Assembly (NCBI GenBank): GCA_026967815.1
Contig: JAPUUO010000095.1
Coordinates: forward strand, 1-5,641
Reading direction: 5' to 3'
Length of the DNA stretch: 5,641 nucleotides
Origin: Candidatus Bathyarchaeota archaeon
Lineage (GTDB): Archaea; Thermoproteota; Bathyarchaeia; Bathyarchaeales; Bathyarchaeaceae
In this document: piece after piece, positions 1 through 5,641 of the stretch
Layout: each line of letters begins with the position of its first letter
How positions within the stretch are numbered: position 1 is the first letter of the stretch
Made by a program: the position numbers and the translations under genes
The notes under the pieces: generated by a model
Told to the model about the DNA's origin: nothing
Database searches by the model: none
The model's input: only the letters and a program-made list of their open reading frames with translations

Positions 1-1472
1 ATGCTTTCCGAGGCATCTTTTGGTCCGGAAACCGTTCCTGCTAGGAATACTCCGTCCACGCTTGTGTCTACTGGTCGAAGCTTTAGGTGAGCTTCCATTA
101 GGAAGCCGTCTGTGCTTATCGGGATTTTGAGCATTCTAGCGAGTAAAACTTCGTCTTTGTTAGGAATCAGAGGCGTGGAGAGTACCACCCAATCAGCGAC
201 GAATTCGACTCCTCTTCCGGCGAGCATGTCGTAGGTTGAAACTTTAAGCTTGTCGTCTGGCAACTCCGTTATTTCGACTGGAATCTCTTCGATATGCCTA
301 ATAAATCTGACTTCGAGCTCTCTGGCTTTTGCGTAGAAATCTTCGTATTCCTTGTAGACGCGTAAATCGCCGAAAAGGATTACGATGTCTGTTTCCGGCG
401 ACTGTTCCTTCACCAGAATGGCGTTTTTGATGGCGTTCATGCAGCAAATCCGAGAACAGTAGGGCCAGCCCTCTTCTTTTCTCGCTTTAAGGATTTTTCT
501 CAAAAGTTCGGAGGTATCGGACTTCGGAAACGCTTCAAGTTCGATGGGTCGAATTTCTCCTTTTCTTGCTCCTACACACTGAATCATGACTATTCTTTCT
601 GGTTTTCCGATTTTTCCTTCTCTGAGCATTTCATCCAGTTCTCTCTGCGTTATCACGCGGCTAAGTTCGCCGTATCGATAGAGTCCTTCGGGCGGCGTAT
701 AATTCGAAGAGCCAGAAGCCACGATTATGGTGCCTACGCTTATTTCTTTCTGGCCTGAAGGTGTGTCCAAGTTAACGTTGAAGTTTCCAACGTAACCAGA
801 GACTTTTTTCACGGTTGTGGACGTAAAAAGCTCAATGTTTGGATTGTTCTTCACGGCTTGAATCATGGGGCTTATGACCTCGGAGGAGTCCACTAAAGTG
901 GGATAAAGCTTATACAATCTTCGAACGGTTCCGCCGGGTTCCTTCTCCTTCTCGACTAAGTACACTTTAAAGCCTTGAGTAGCCATTGAAAGAGCAGCCG
1001 TCATTCCTGCGGCTCCGGCGCCTATAACTAGTGAAACGGGTTTAACCTCAATTTCAGGTTCGATTTGCGGTTCAAGCAAAGGGGCTTTGGCTACTGCCAT
1101 GCGGACGATATCCATAGCTTTTTTCGTGGCTTTTTCCGGTTCGTGCATGTGCACCCAGCTACAATGCTCACGGATGTTCGCCATCTCGAAAAGGTACGGG
1201 TTTAGTCCAACTTCTTGACACGCTGCCCTGAAGAGGGGTTCGTGCGTGCGTGGAGTACAAGAGGCTACAACAACGCGGTTTAATTTGTGTTCTTTTATGG
1301 CTTCTTTTATAGTCGATAGCCCAGCCTCTGAGCAGGTGTAAATGTTATGTTCCGCGTGCACCACGTAAGGTAATGTTTTGGCGTATTCGGTCACTTTGGG
1401 AACGTTTACTACTCCGCCGATGTTTATGCCGCAGTGGCATATGAACACTCCTATGCGTGGCTCTTCTATCAT
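1..1472 (-). CDS. hdrA: HdrA-like flavoprotein 2 (heterodisulfide reductase subunit A family), 3'-partial
   Basis: The reading frame is open from an ATG at 1472 to the left edge: 490 codons without a stop. Residues 1-140 are the HdrA N-terminal domain, opening with a CHCG motif (C12, C14) and carrying YxCS (C47), SCTPRTHEP (C72) and IREHCSW (C104), cysteines typical of that domain. A thioredoxin-reductase-like FAD domain follows: GAGAAG at 151-156, VEK at 173-175, GG at 180-181, and the cluster cysteines C299 (QCVGAR) and C339, C343, C344 (CSRICC), then K349. Unlike canonical HdrA (about 650 aa) it lacks the inserted ferredoxin module: GNF (229-231) runs into VGTIIVASG (246-254) after 14 residues. 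It also has about 25 extra residues between C299 and C339. The start is fixed by a perfect Shine-Dalgarno and an ATGA overlap with the preceding HdrA. Inferred role: one half of a heterodimeric HdrA in the hydrogenase-Hdr complex. Whether a C-terminal ferredoxin follows cannot be seen. Family sure; exact subtype less so. Confidence 0.93.
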   Translation of the reverse strand, partial: MIEEPRIGVFICHCGINIGGVVNVPKVTEYAKTLPYVVHAEHNIYTCSEAGLSTIKEAIKEHKLNRVVVASCTPRTHEPLFRAACQEVGLNPYLFEMANIREHCSWVHMHEPEKATKKAMDIVRMAVAKAPLLEPQIEPEIEVKPVSLVIGAGAAGMTAALSMATQGFKVYLVEKEKEPGGTVRRLYKLYPTLVDSSEVISPMIQAVKNNPNIELFTSTTVKKVSGYVGNFNVNLDTPSGQKEISVGTIIVASGSSNYTPPEGLYRYGELSRVITQRELDEMLREGKIGKPERIVMIQCVGARKGEIRPIELEAFPKSDTSELLRKILKARKEEGWPYCSRICCMNAIKNAILVKEQSPETDIVILFGDLRVYKEYEDFYAKARELEVRFIRHIEEIPVEITELPDDKLKVSTYDMLAGRGVEFVADWVVLSTPLIPNKDEVLLARMLKIPISTDGFLMEAHLKLRPVDTSVDGVFLAGTVSGPKDASES

Positions 1473-2791
1473 TGTTTTGTCACCTCCGCTAAAACTTCGG
1501 CTATACGTGCAGCCGCGGCGCTGGCTTGAGTAACAGAGTCTGGAATATCTCCGGTTTTAGGTCCAAGACAATAGCCGCATGCAAATATTCCCGGAACTGT
1601 GGTGTCTACGGGCCGCGAAATCAAGTCGGGAGATTTAAAGAAGCGGTAGTTGTCTGTTTCTATGCCTAGTGTTTTGGCTAGTTCAGCCGAGTCTTTTCGT
1701 GGGACAAGCGCTGTGCAAAGCACTACTAGGTCGAAGGTTAGGCTTTTCACCGTTCTTGTAACATTGTCTTCAAACCATATGGTGAGTCTTTTCGTTTCTG
1801 GGTCTTCGGTTATCTCGCCAGGGTTGCTTCTTGTGAAGTTTATTCCGTATTCGGCTTTGGCTCTGTTAACGAATTCTTGGAAGCCTCTTCCGAAGGCTCT
1901 CATGTCTATGTAAAAGATTGTTATCATCGCATGGGAGTCATGCTCTTTGATTAGAACGGCGTCTTTCACGGCGTATTTACAGCATATGCTGGAGCAATAA
2001 GCGTTGTTTATCCATTCTCTTCTGTCTCTAGAGCCTACGCATTGGATGAAAGCTATGCTCTTAGGCATTTTGCCGTCTGAAGGTCTTACTAGTTGTCCTC
2101 CGGTTGGTCCGGAAGCGCAGAGCAGCCGCTCTAGCTCCATGGCGGTTATTACGTCTTTGTAGCGTTTATATCCGAAAGGCGGTATCTGCTCCGGGTTGAA
2201 CATGTCGAATCCCGTGGCGACGATTATTGCCCCAACGTTGAGTGTTATTTCTTCTGGTTGTTGATCAAAATCTACAGCTCCCGCTTGGCAAAACTTTTGG
2301 CATATCTCACATACGCCTTTCTGGAACAGTAGACAATTGTCTTTATCGATGGTTGCAACTCGAGGCACAGCCTGTAGAAAAGGCATGTATATGGTCTTTC
2401 TCATTCCTAAGTTCATGTCGAATTCGTTAGGCACTTTAATTGGGCATTTTTCTGAACATATTCCGCATCCAGTACATTTGGATTCATCCACAAACCGTGG
2501 CTTTTTCAGAACTTTAACTTTGAAGTTGCCAACTGAACCTTTTACTTCTTTAACTTCGGAATATGTTAAAAGCTTCACGTTGGGATGATGCCCGCACTCG
2601 ATCATTTTTGGCGCGAGTATGCACATGGAACAGTCCATAGTTGGAAACGTCTTGTCAAGCTGCGCCATTCTTCCGCCTATGCTTGGAGATTTTTCGACCA
2701 AGTATACCTGGAAGCCTCTGTTGGCAAGGTCAAGCGAGGCTTGTATTCCAGCTATTCCGCCGCCAATAATCAGCACGCTTTTATGCTCCAT
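1469..2791 (-). CDS. hdrA: HdrA-like flavoprotein 1, short form without N-terminal domain (heterodisulfide reductase subunit A family)
   Basis: A complete 440-residue FAD and iron-sulfur protein. It starts directly with the dinucleotide-binding motif GGGIAG (10-15), VEK (32-34) and GG (39-40), followed by the HdrA motif DCSMC (C54, C57). An inserted ferredoxin module sits at about 100-176: CX2CX2CX3C (C106, C109, C112, C116) and a second set C153, C161, C164, C168, enough for two [4Fe-4S] clusters. The FAD domain resumes at VGAIIVATG (186-194), with C251 (QCVGSR), CSSICC (C266, C270, C271) and K276, and closes with a GPKTGDIPDSV segment typical of the FAD-binding end of HdrA. Canonical HdrA is about 650 aa; the N-terminal domain and C-terminal ferredoxin are absent. 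This is not a frameshift: hdrB ends 1 nt upstream and a strong AAGGAGG precedes the ATG by 9 nt. Known family role: cytoplasmic electron-bifurcating core linking hydrogenase, ferredoxin and HdrBC. It probably pairs with the HdrA that follows. QmoA-like proteins are the nearest alternative reading, but HdrB, HdrC and MvhA neighbours favour Hdr. Confidence 0.95.
   Translation of the reverse strand: MEHKSVLIIGGGIAGIQASLDLANRGFQVYLVEKSPSIGGRMAQLDKTFPTMDCSMCILAPKMIECGHHPNVKLLTYSEVKEVKGSVGNFKVKVLKKPRFVDESKCTGCGICSEKCPIKVPNEFDMNLGMRKTIYMPFLQAVPRVATIDKDNCLLFQKGVCEICQKFCQAGAVDFDQQPEEITLNVGAIIVATGFDMFNPEQIPPFGYKRYKDVITAMELERLLCASGPTGGQLVRPSDGKMPKSIAFIQCVGSRDRREWINNAYCSSICCKYAVKDAVLIKEHDSHAMITIFYIDMRAFGRGFQEFVNRAKAEYGINFTRSNPGEITEDPETKRLTIWFEDNVTRTVKSLTFDLVVLCTALVPRKDSAELAKTLGIETDNYRFFKSPDLISRPVDTTVPGIFACGYCLGPKTGDIPDSVTQASAAAARIAEVLAEVTKQ
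1480..1487 (-). promoter_or_regulatory. Perfect Shine-Dalgarno of the second HdrA gene
   Basis: On the minus strand the sequence GGAGGTGA lies 7 nt before the ATG at 1472. It is a full match to the anti-Shine-Dalgarno end of 16S rRNA and lies within the last codons of the first HdrA gene. Together with the ATGA stop-start overlap it fixes the start of the second HdrA and implies translational coupling between the two HdrA subunits. Confidence 0.85.
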
Positions 2792-2792
2792 A

Positions 2793-3671
2793 CTATTTCG
2801 CCTCCTTCATCTTTTCCAAAACTTTGGCTAACGGAATCTTGTGGGAACGAATTTCCCAGTCTTCTAGGGGCATGCCCATTGCGATTTTTAAGAGTTCGGC
2901 GAAGTGTACCACTGGAATGTTGTATTCAACGTTCAAGTGCCGTTTGATTTCCAACTGCCCCAAATCAAGTTCAAGGTAACAGAAGGGACAAACCGTTACT
3001 ATGCAGTCTACGCCGGCGTTTTTCAAGCCGTCAAGCTTCTGTTTCGCCACTTGCAAGGCAACTGCGTCGTTGATGCCTCGCATCGGTCCACCGCAGCAAG
3101 CTTCTTTACGTTCGAAATCAACGGATTTAACTCCCGTTGCTTTTACAAGTTCGTCTAGGGCTTTGATTCCTATTCTTTCGCCGAAGTGTAGGCGTTTAGG
3201 CTTGGTTAAGTGGCACCCCGGCTGGACTCCGACCCTTAAACCGTGGAAAGGCGTTTTCACAGCGTTTTTCACGTTTTCTACGCCCACATCATCGTATAAA
3301 ACGTCGATGAAGTGTTTGACTTTTATTTTGCCCTTGAATTCCTTGTCGACTGTGGCGAGAACCGAGTTTACTTTTTCTCTGAGTTCCTTGTTTTCTTTGA
3401 GCAGCGTATTAGTCATGAGAAGCGATTCGTAGCAGTCGTTGCATAAGGTAAGTACGTCTAGTCCCATCTCTTCAGCTATGCATAGGTTTCTAGCGGCTAG
3501 CGAGAGCCAGCTCGCATAATCAAGCGATTGGATGCTGAAAGGCGCGCAGCAGTTAACGTTTTCCATGTCTACGAGTTCTACGCCGAAAAGTGGCATGATC
3601 TTTCTGACAGAAATCTCGTAACCGAGCTCCCTCGCTGGTATTAAACATCCAATAAAAAAGGCATACTTCAT
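2793..3671 (-). CDS. hdrB: Heterodisulfide reductase subunit B (HdrB), two CCG domains
   Basis: A 292-residue protein of normal HdrB length. It has two CCG domains (CX31-38CC, 33-34 residues, CX2C). The first is C9, C41-C42, C77 and C80 (GCLIP, VNCCAPF, LCNDC). The second is C153, C192-C193, C228 and C231 (PGCH, ACCGGP, VCPFC). In structurally characterised HdrB these ten cysteines hold two non-cubane [4Fe-4S] clusters that cleave the CoM-S-S-CoB disulfide, so the protein looks catalytically intact. It is expected to be a cytoplasmic subunit receiving electrons from HdrC. There are no signal or membrane segments, and it is not fused to HdrC. The gene starts 7 nt after hdrC; an AAGGTG formed by the last hdrC codons lies 10 nt before the ATG. 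The substrate is certain only if the host makes coenzymes M and B; otherwise another disulfide is possible. Confidence 0.96.
   Translation of the reverse strand: MKYAFFIGCLIPARELGYEISVRKIMPLFGVELVDMENVNCCAPFSIQSLDYASWLSLAARNLCIAEEMGLDVLTLCNDCYESLLMTNTLLKENKELREKVNSVLATVDKEFKGKIKVKHFIDVLYDDVGVENVKNAVKTPFHGLRVGVQPGCHLTKPKRLHFGERIGIKALDELVKATGVKSVDFERKEACCGGPMRGINDAVALQVAKQKLDGLKNAGVDCIVTVCPFCYLELDLGQLEIKRHLNVEYNIPVVHFAELLKIAMGMPLEDWEIRSHKIPLAKVLEKMKEAK
2801..2807 (-). promoter_or_regulatory. Shine-Dalgarno of the first HdrA gene
   Basis: AAGGAGG on the minus strand, 9 nt before the ATG at 2791, sits within the last codons of hdrB. It decides the start of the short HdrA: the protein truly begins at the FAD motif and has not lost an N-terminal domain through a mis-called start. 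Confidence 0.8.
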
Positions 3672-3678
3672 TTCCAGT

Positions 3679-4197
3679 TTACACCTTCTTACTGATTAGC
3701 TCTACAAAAGAAGTTTTCTTTAGGATCTTTTGAGCTTCGTCTATGCCTATAGAGATGTCTTTGCTTAAGCCGTATCTTTCCCTCTGAATCAGCGCCATAC
3801 GGGTCGGTGTTACCACGCGACCGGTTTCGAAAAGGTTTTTCGCTTGAACTATTATGCCTTCCGGAACGTTTCCTTCTTTGGCTGCTAGGTTTCTTATGGC
3901 GAACATGACTTCACCTATGTCTCCGCCTTGGGGACATCGGTCTAAACAGGTAAAACACGAGAGGCAGTACCGTGGAAGATTTCCTAGCAAAACTTCTTTA
4001 CGTAATCCGAGAATTACTGTTTCCACGAGTTTTCTAGGGTTATACTCGTCCGTTGTTCTCGCCACCGGGCAACTGTTCGTGCATCTGCCACATTGAATGC
4101 ACAAAAGAACTCCTCGCCCCCTCGGAGTGTTAGCGACTTCATGCATAAAATCTGCGCGCGCTCGAGCGGGGAATGCTCCAACTTTAGCTTCGTCCAT
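3679..4197 (-). CDS. hdrC: Heterodisulfide reductase subunit C (HdrC), two [4Fe-4S] ferredoxin-like protein
   Basis: A 172-residue protein close to the usual HdrC length of about 185. Two four-cysteine motifs are visible: CIQCGRCTNSCP (C33, C36, C39, C43) and CLSCFTCLDRCP (C78, C81, C84, C88). Each should hold one [4Fe-4S] cluster. The spacing of the motifs and the intervening NPRKLVETVILG helix are typical of HdrC. In the known complex HdrC is a wire that carries electrons from HdrA to HdrB. It begins 10 nt after the hydrogenase gene, with AAGGTGA overlapping the upstream TGA and AAGGA nearer the ATG. The hydrophilic N-terminus and lack of membrane segments fit a soluble subunit rather than a membrane-bound HdrDE-type fusion. 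The hdrC-hdrB-hdrA order supports the call. Confidence 0.95.
   Translation of the reverse strand: MDEAKVGAFPARARADFMHEVANTPRGRGVLLCIQCGRCTNSCPVARTTDEYNPRKLVETVILGLRKEVLLGNLPRYCLSCFTCLDRCPQGGDIGEVMFAIRNLAAKEGNVPEGIIVQAKNLFETGRVVTPTRMALIQRERYGLSKDISIGIDEAQKILKKTSFVELISKKV
3682..3687 (-). promoter_or_regulatory. Shine-Dalgarno of hdrB
   Basis: AAGGTG on the minus strand forms the last two sense codons of hdrC, directly before its TAA, and lies 10 nt before the hdrB ATG. It fits coupled translation of hdrC and hdrB. Confidence 0.65.
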
Positions 4198-4203
4198 TTT
4201 TAA

Positions 4204-4214
4204 TCCTTCACCTT
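4204..4214 (-). promoter_or_regulatory. Shine-Dalgarno region of hdrC
   Basis: AAGGTGAAGGA on the minus strand overlaps the TGA stop of the hydrogenase gene. It offers two possible ribosome-binding cores, AAGGTGA 10 nt and AAGGA 6 nt before the hdrC ATG at 4197, and couples hdrC to mvhA. Confidence 0.65.
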
Positions 4215-5641
4215 CTTATCGTTTTTAACAGCCGTTTTTCATTGTTGTAAACCTTAACTTCCAAGGGCATCTCACCGATGGCAAAGTGGGTGGCACAGCC
4301 AAAGCATGGGTCGTAGGCCCTGAAGGCCATCTCCACCATGTTCAATATTCCCTGATCCACTTCTCCGCCGTGTATAAGGCCTTTGGCTGCGTCCCTTATG
4401 GACATGCATATTGCCGGGTGGTTATTTGTCGTAGCCACTATCAAATTGACCTTTTTTATTAGAGCTTCTTCGTCAAGTTGGTAGTGATGTATCAAGGTGC
4501 CCCTAGCTGCTTCGATTATTCCAACTCCTTCTCCGGGACTGCCCGGACTATTCCGAAGATCTTTACTTGTTATCTCCTCGTCTCTACTCAATTCCAAGGT
4601 CCTTTCAGCTGCGTATAGTAGTTCTATGAGTCTGGCCCAGTGAAATGCGAGGGTTGAGTGTACGGGCTTTCCGCCGAGCGTTTCGTACATTCTTTCGAAT
4701 TCTTGTTGTGCCAGAGGCGTTACCATACCCTCTGAGGCGTTCAACCTTCCAAGCGGCCCAACCCGGTAAATACCACTTGTAGGTCCGTCGATTAAGCCCT
4801 TCCATCCGATCTTCTTCAGGTAAGGTAATTTAGCGTAGGTCCATGGTTCAACGTGTTCTTCAATGATACCCAAATATTCGGATGGGCTGAACTTTATAAA
4901 TTCGTTCCCTTTAGGATCGACCACTCGTACTTTGCCATCATAGAAGTTAACTTTGTTGTTTTGGTCAACTAAGCCCATGTAATATGTTTTAAGAGTGTAC
5001 GGGTCACTTAGGATCATGTCTAAGTATTTCTTATTTTTTAACACAACATCGTCGAACAGTTTCAGGCTGAACTTTGCGAATTCAACGCTAGACTCGGCCA
5101 TCTTCTCGATTTCTTGCCTTTCCTCCTCTGTGAGTCCTTTGGAGACGCCTCCAGGCAGTCCACAGGTCGGGTGAGTTGCTTTTCCTCCTAAGATGGTAGT
5201 GATTTTTTGTCCATAGGCCCTGTGCTTTATTACTTCTTTTGCTATGTCTAAACCAACCTTTTGGATCACTCCAAGAATATTTCTTTCAGCTGGTGGGGCG
5301 TCTGGTCCAACAACAAAATCCGGTGCCCCTAGAAAGTAGAAGTGAAGGGTGTGATCGTAGACGTAGTAGCCGCTATACATGAGTTCTCTAAGCTTTTTAG
5401 CTGCTGAAGGAGGTTCCACGCTAAACGCGGCGTCCAACGCTTTTGTTGAGGCAAAATGGTGTGCAACTGGGCAAACTCCGCAAATTCTGGGGGTTATTAT
5501 CGGTAGATCCTCAGCCTTCCTGCCTTCACAGAACCTCTCGAAACCCCTGAGCTCTGGAACTTGGAAGTAGGCATTTTCCACGTTTCCCTCCTCATTCAGA
5601 AATATCGATATTTTTCCGTGACCTTCCAGCCTTGTTATAGG
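4208..5641 (-). CDS. mvhA: [NiFe]-hydrogenase large subunit, MvhA-type (F420-non-reducing hydrogenase subunit A), 5'-partial
   Basis: The frame is open from the right edge to the TGA at 4208 (477 visible residues). It must start beyond the window: the first visible residues read PITRLEGHGKIS, the conserved N-terminal RxEGH region of hydrogenase large subunits, so probably only about ten residues are missing. The GTG at 5579-5581 is an internal valine codon, not the start. The L1 motif RICGVCPVAHH gives C54 and C57 (visible-fragment numbering), and the L2 motif DPCFGCATH near the C-terminus gives C446, C449 and H452, the four cysteines that hold the Ni-Fe centre. YRVGPLGRLN and ARGTLIHHY are further family signatures. 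The 25 residues after the L2 histidine are a C-terminal extension of the kind removed by a maturation endopeptidase. Placed directly before hdrCBA, it fits group 3c: a cytoplasmic hydrogenase that oxidises H2 and feeds HdrA through MvhD. MvhG and MvhD are not in the window and are expected upstream. Confidence 0.95.
   Translation of the reverse strand, partial: PITRLEGHGKISIFLNEEGNVENAYFQVPELRGFERFCEGRKAEDLPIITPRICGVCPVAHHFASTKALDAAFSVEPPSAAKKLRELMYSGYYVYDHTLHFYFLGAPDFVVGPDAPPAERNILGVIQKVGLDIAKEVIKHRAYGQKITTILGGKATHPTCGLPGGVSKGLTEEERQEIEKMAESSVEFAKFSLKLFDDVVLKNKKYLDMILSDPYTLKTYYMGLVDQNNKVNFYDGKVRVVDPKGNEFIKFSPSEYLGIIEEHVEPWTYAKLPYLKKIGWKGLIDGPTSGIYRVGPLGRLNASEGMVTPLAQQEFERMYETLGGKPVHSTLAFHWARLIELLYAAERTLELSRDEEITSKDLRNSPGSPGEGVGIIEAARGTLIHHYQLDEEALIKKVNLIVATTNNHPAICMSIRDAAKGLIHGGEVDQGILNMVEMAFRAYDPCFGCATHFAIGEMPLEVKVYNNEKRLLKTIRR

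Noticed and set aside
1..2791. The two HdrA genes as one HdrA broken by a frameshift
   Set aside because: Each has its own complete FAD domain with GxGxxG and the CxnCx3CC cysteines, and each has its own strong Shine-Dalgarno, so they are two paralogous genes and not halves of one.
1469..2791. The short HdrA as a QmoA-type protein of a sulfate reducer
   Set aside because: QmoA is a related FAD protein of similar length, but this one has the inserted ferredoxin module and sits among mvhA, hdrC and hdrB, which fits Hdr better.
2585..2947. A 120-codon plus-strand frame spanning the hdrB/hdrA junction
   Set aside because: It is antisense to two well-supported genes, has no family-like motif, and its composition is that of a shadow frame.
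3001..3432. A 143-codon open frame on the plus strand opposite hdrB
   Set aside because: It lies antisense inside a gene with all ten expected HdrB cysteines; its translation shows no recognisable domain and it is explained by the codon pattern of hdrB.
4605..4805. A 66-codon minus-strand frame inside mvhA
   Set aside because: It is out of frame within a conserved hydrogenase region that contains the GPLGRLN motif; no independent support.
1..5641. RNA genes, CRISPR arrays, insertion sequences, terminators or promoters
   Set aside because: Coding sequence fills the window with gaps of at most 10 nt; no repeat array, cloverleaf, inverted repeat with T-tract or TATA/BRE-like element outside coding sequence was seen.

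Overview
The window is a stretch of one tightly packed operon, read entirely on the minus strand, with essentially no non-coding DNA. In transcription order (right to left) it holds: a [NiFe]-hydrogenase large subunit of the MvhA type (5' end beyond the right edge), HdrC, HdrB, a short HdrA-like flavoprotein, and a second, different HdrA-like flavoprotein that runs off the left edge. Together these are the core of an electron-bifurcating hydrogenase-heterodisulfide reductase (Mvh-Hdr) complex.

Layout: 4208-5641 mvhA (5'-partial); 3679-4197 hdrC; 2793-3671 hdrB; 1469-2791 hdrA-like 1; 1-1472 hdrA-like 2 (3'-partial). Junctions are 10 nt, 7 nt, 1 nt and a 4-nt ATGA overlap. Each downstream gene has a Shine-Dalgarno sequence formed wholly or largely by the last codons of the gene before it, so the set looks co-transcribed and translationally coupled. 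No promoter, terminator, RNA gene, repeat or mobile element was found; the operon promoter must lie beyond 5641.

How the genes work together (known for the family): the hydrogenase oxidises H2 and passes electrons through MvhG and MvhD (not in this window) to the HdrA flavin. The flavin splits electron pairs between a low-potential acceptor such as ferredoxin and, via HdrC, the two non-cubane clusters of HdrB, where a disulfide is reduced. HdrB and HdrC here keep all their cluster cysteines.

The unusual point is HdrA. The first HdrA (440 aa) has the FAD domain and the inserted ferredoxin module but no N-terminal domain and no C-terminal ferredoxin. The second keeps the N-terminal cysteine domain and FAD domain, but lacks the inserted ferredoxin module and the adjacent DCSxC cysteines, and has an extra loop between its cluster cysteines. 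The two look complementary, as if a canonical homodimeric HdrA had been replaced by a specialised heterodimer.

Organism: probably an anaerobic archaeon, because Mvh-Hdr modules are most typical of methanogens, Archaeoglobi and uncultured lineages such as Bathyarchaeia. Sulfate-reducing and other anaerobic bacteria also carry such genes, so this is only an inference; nothing in the window fixes the taxon.
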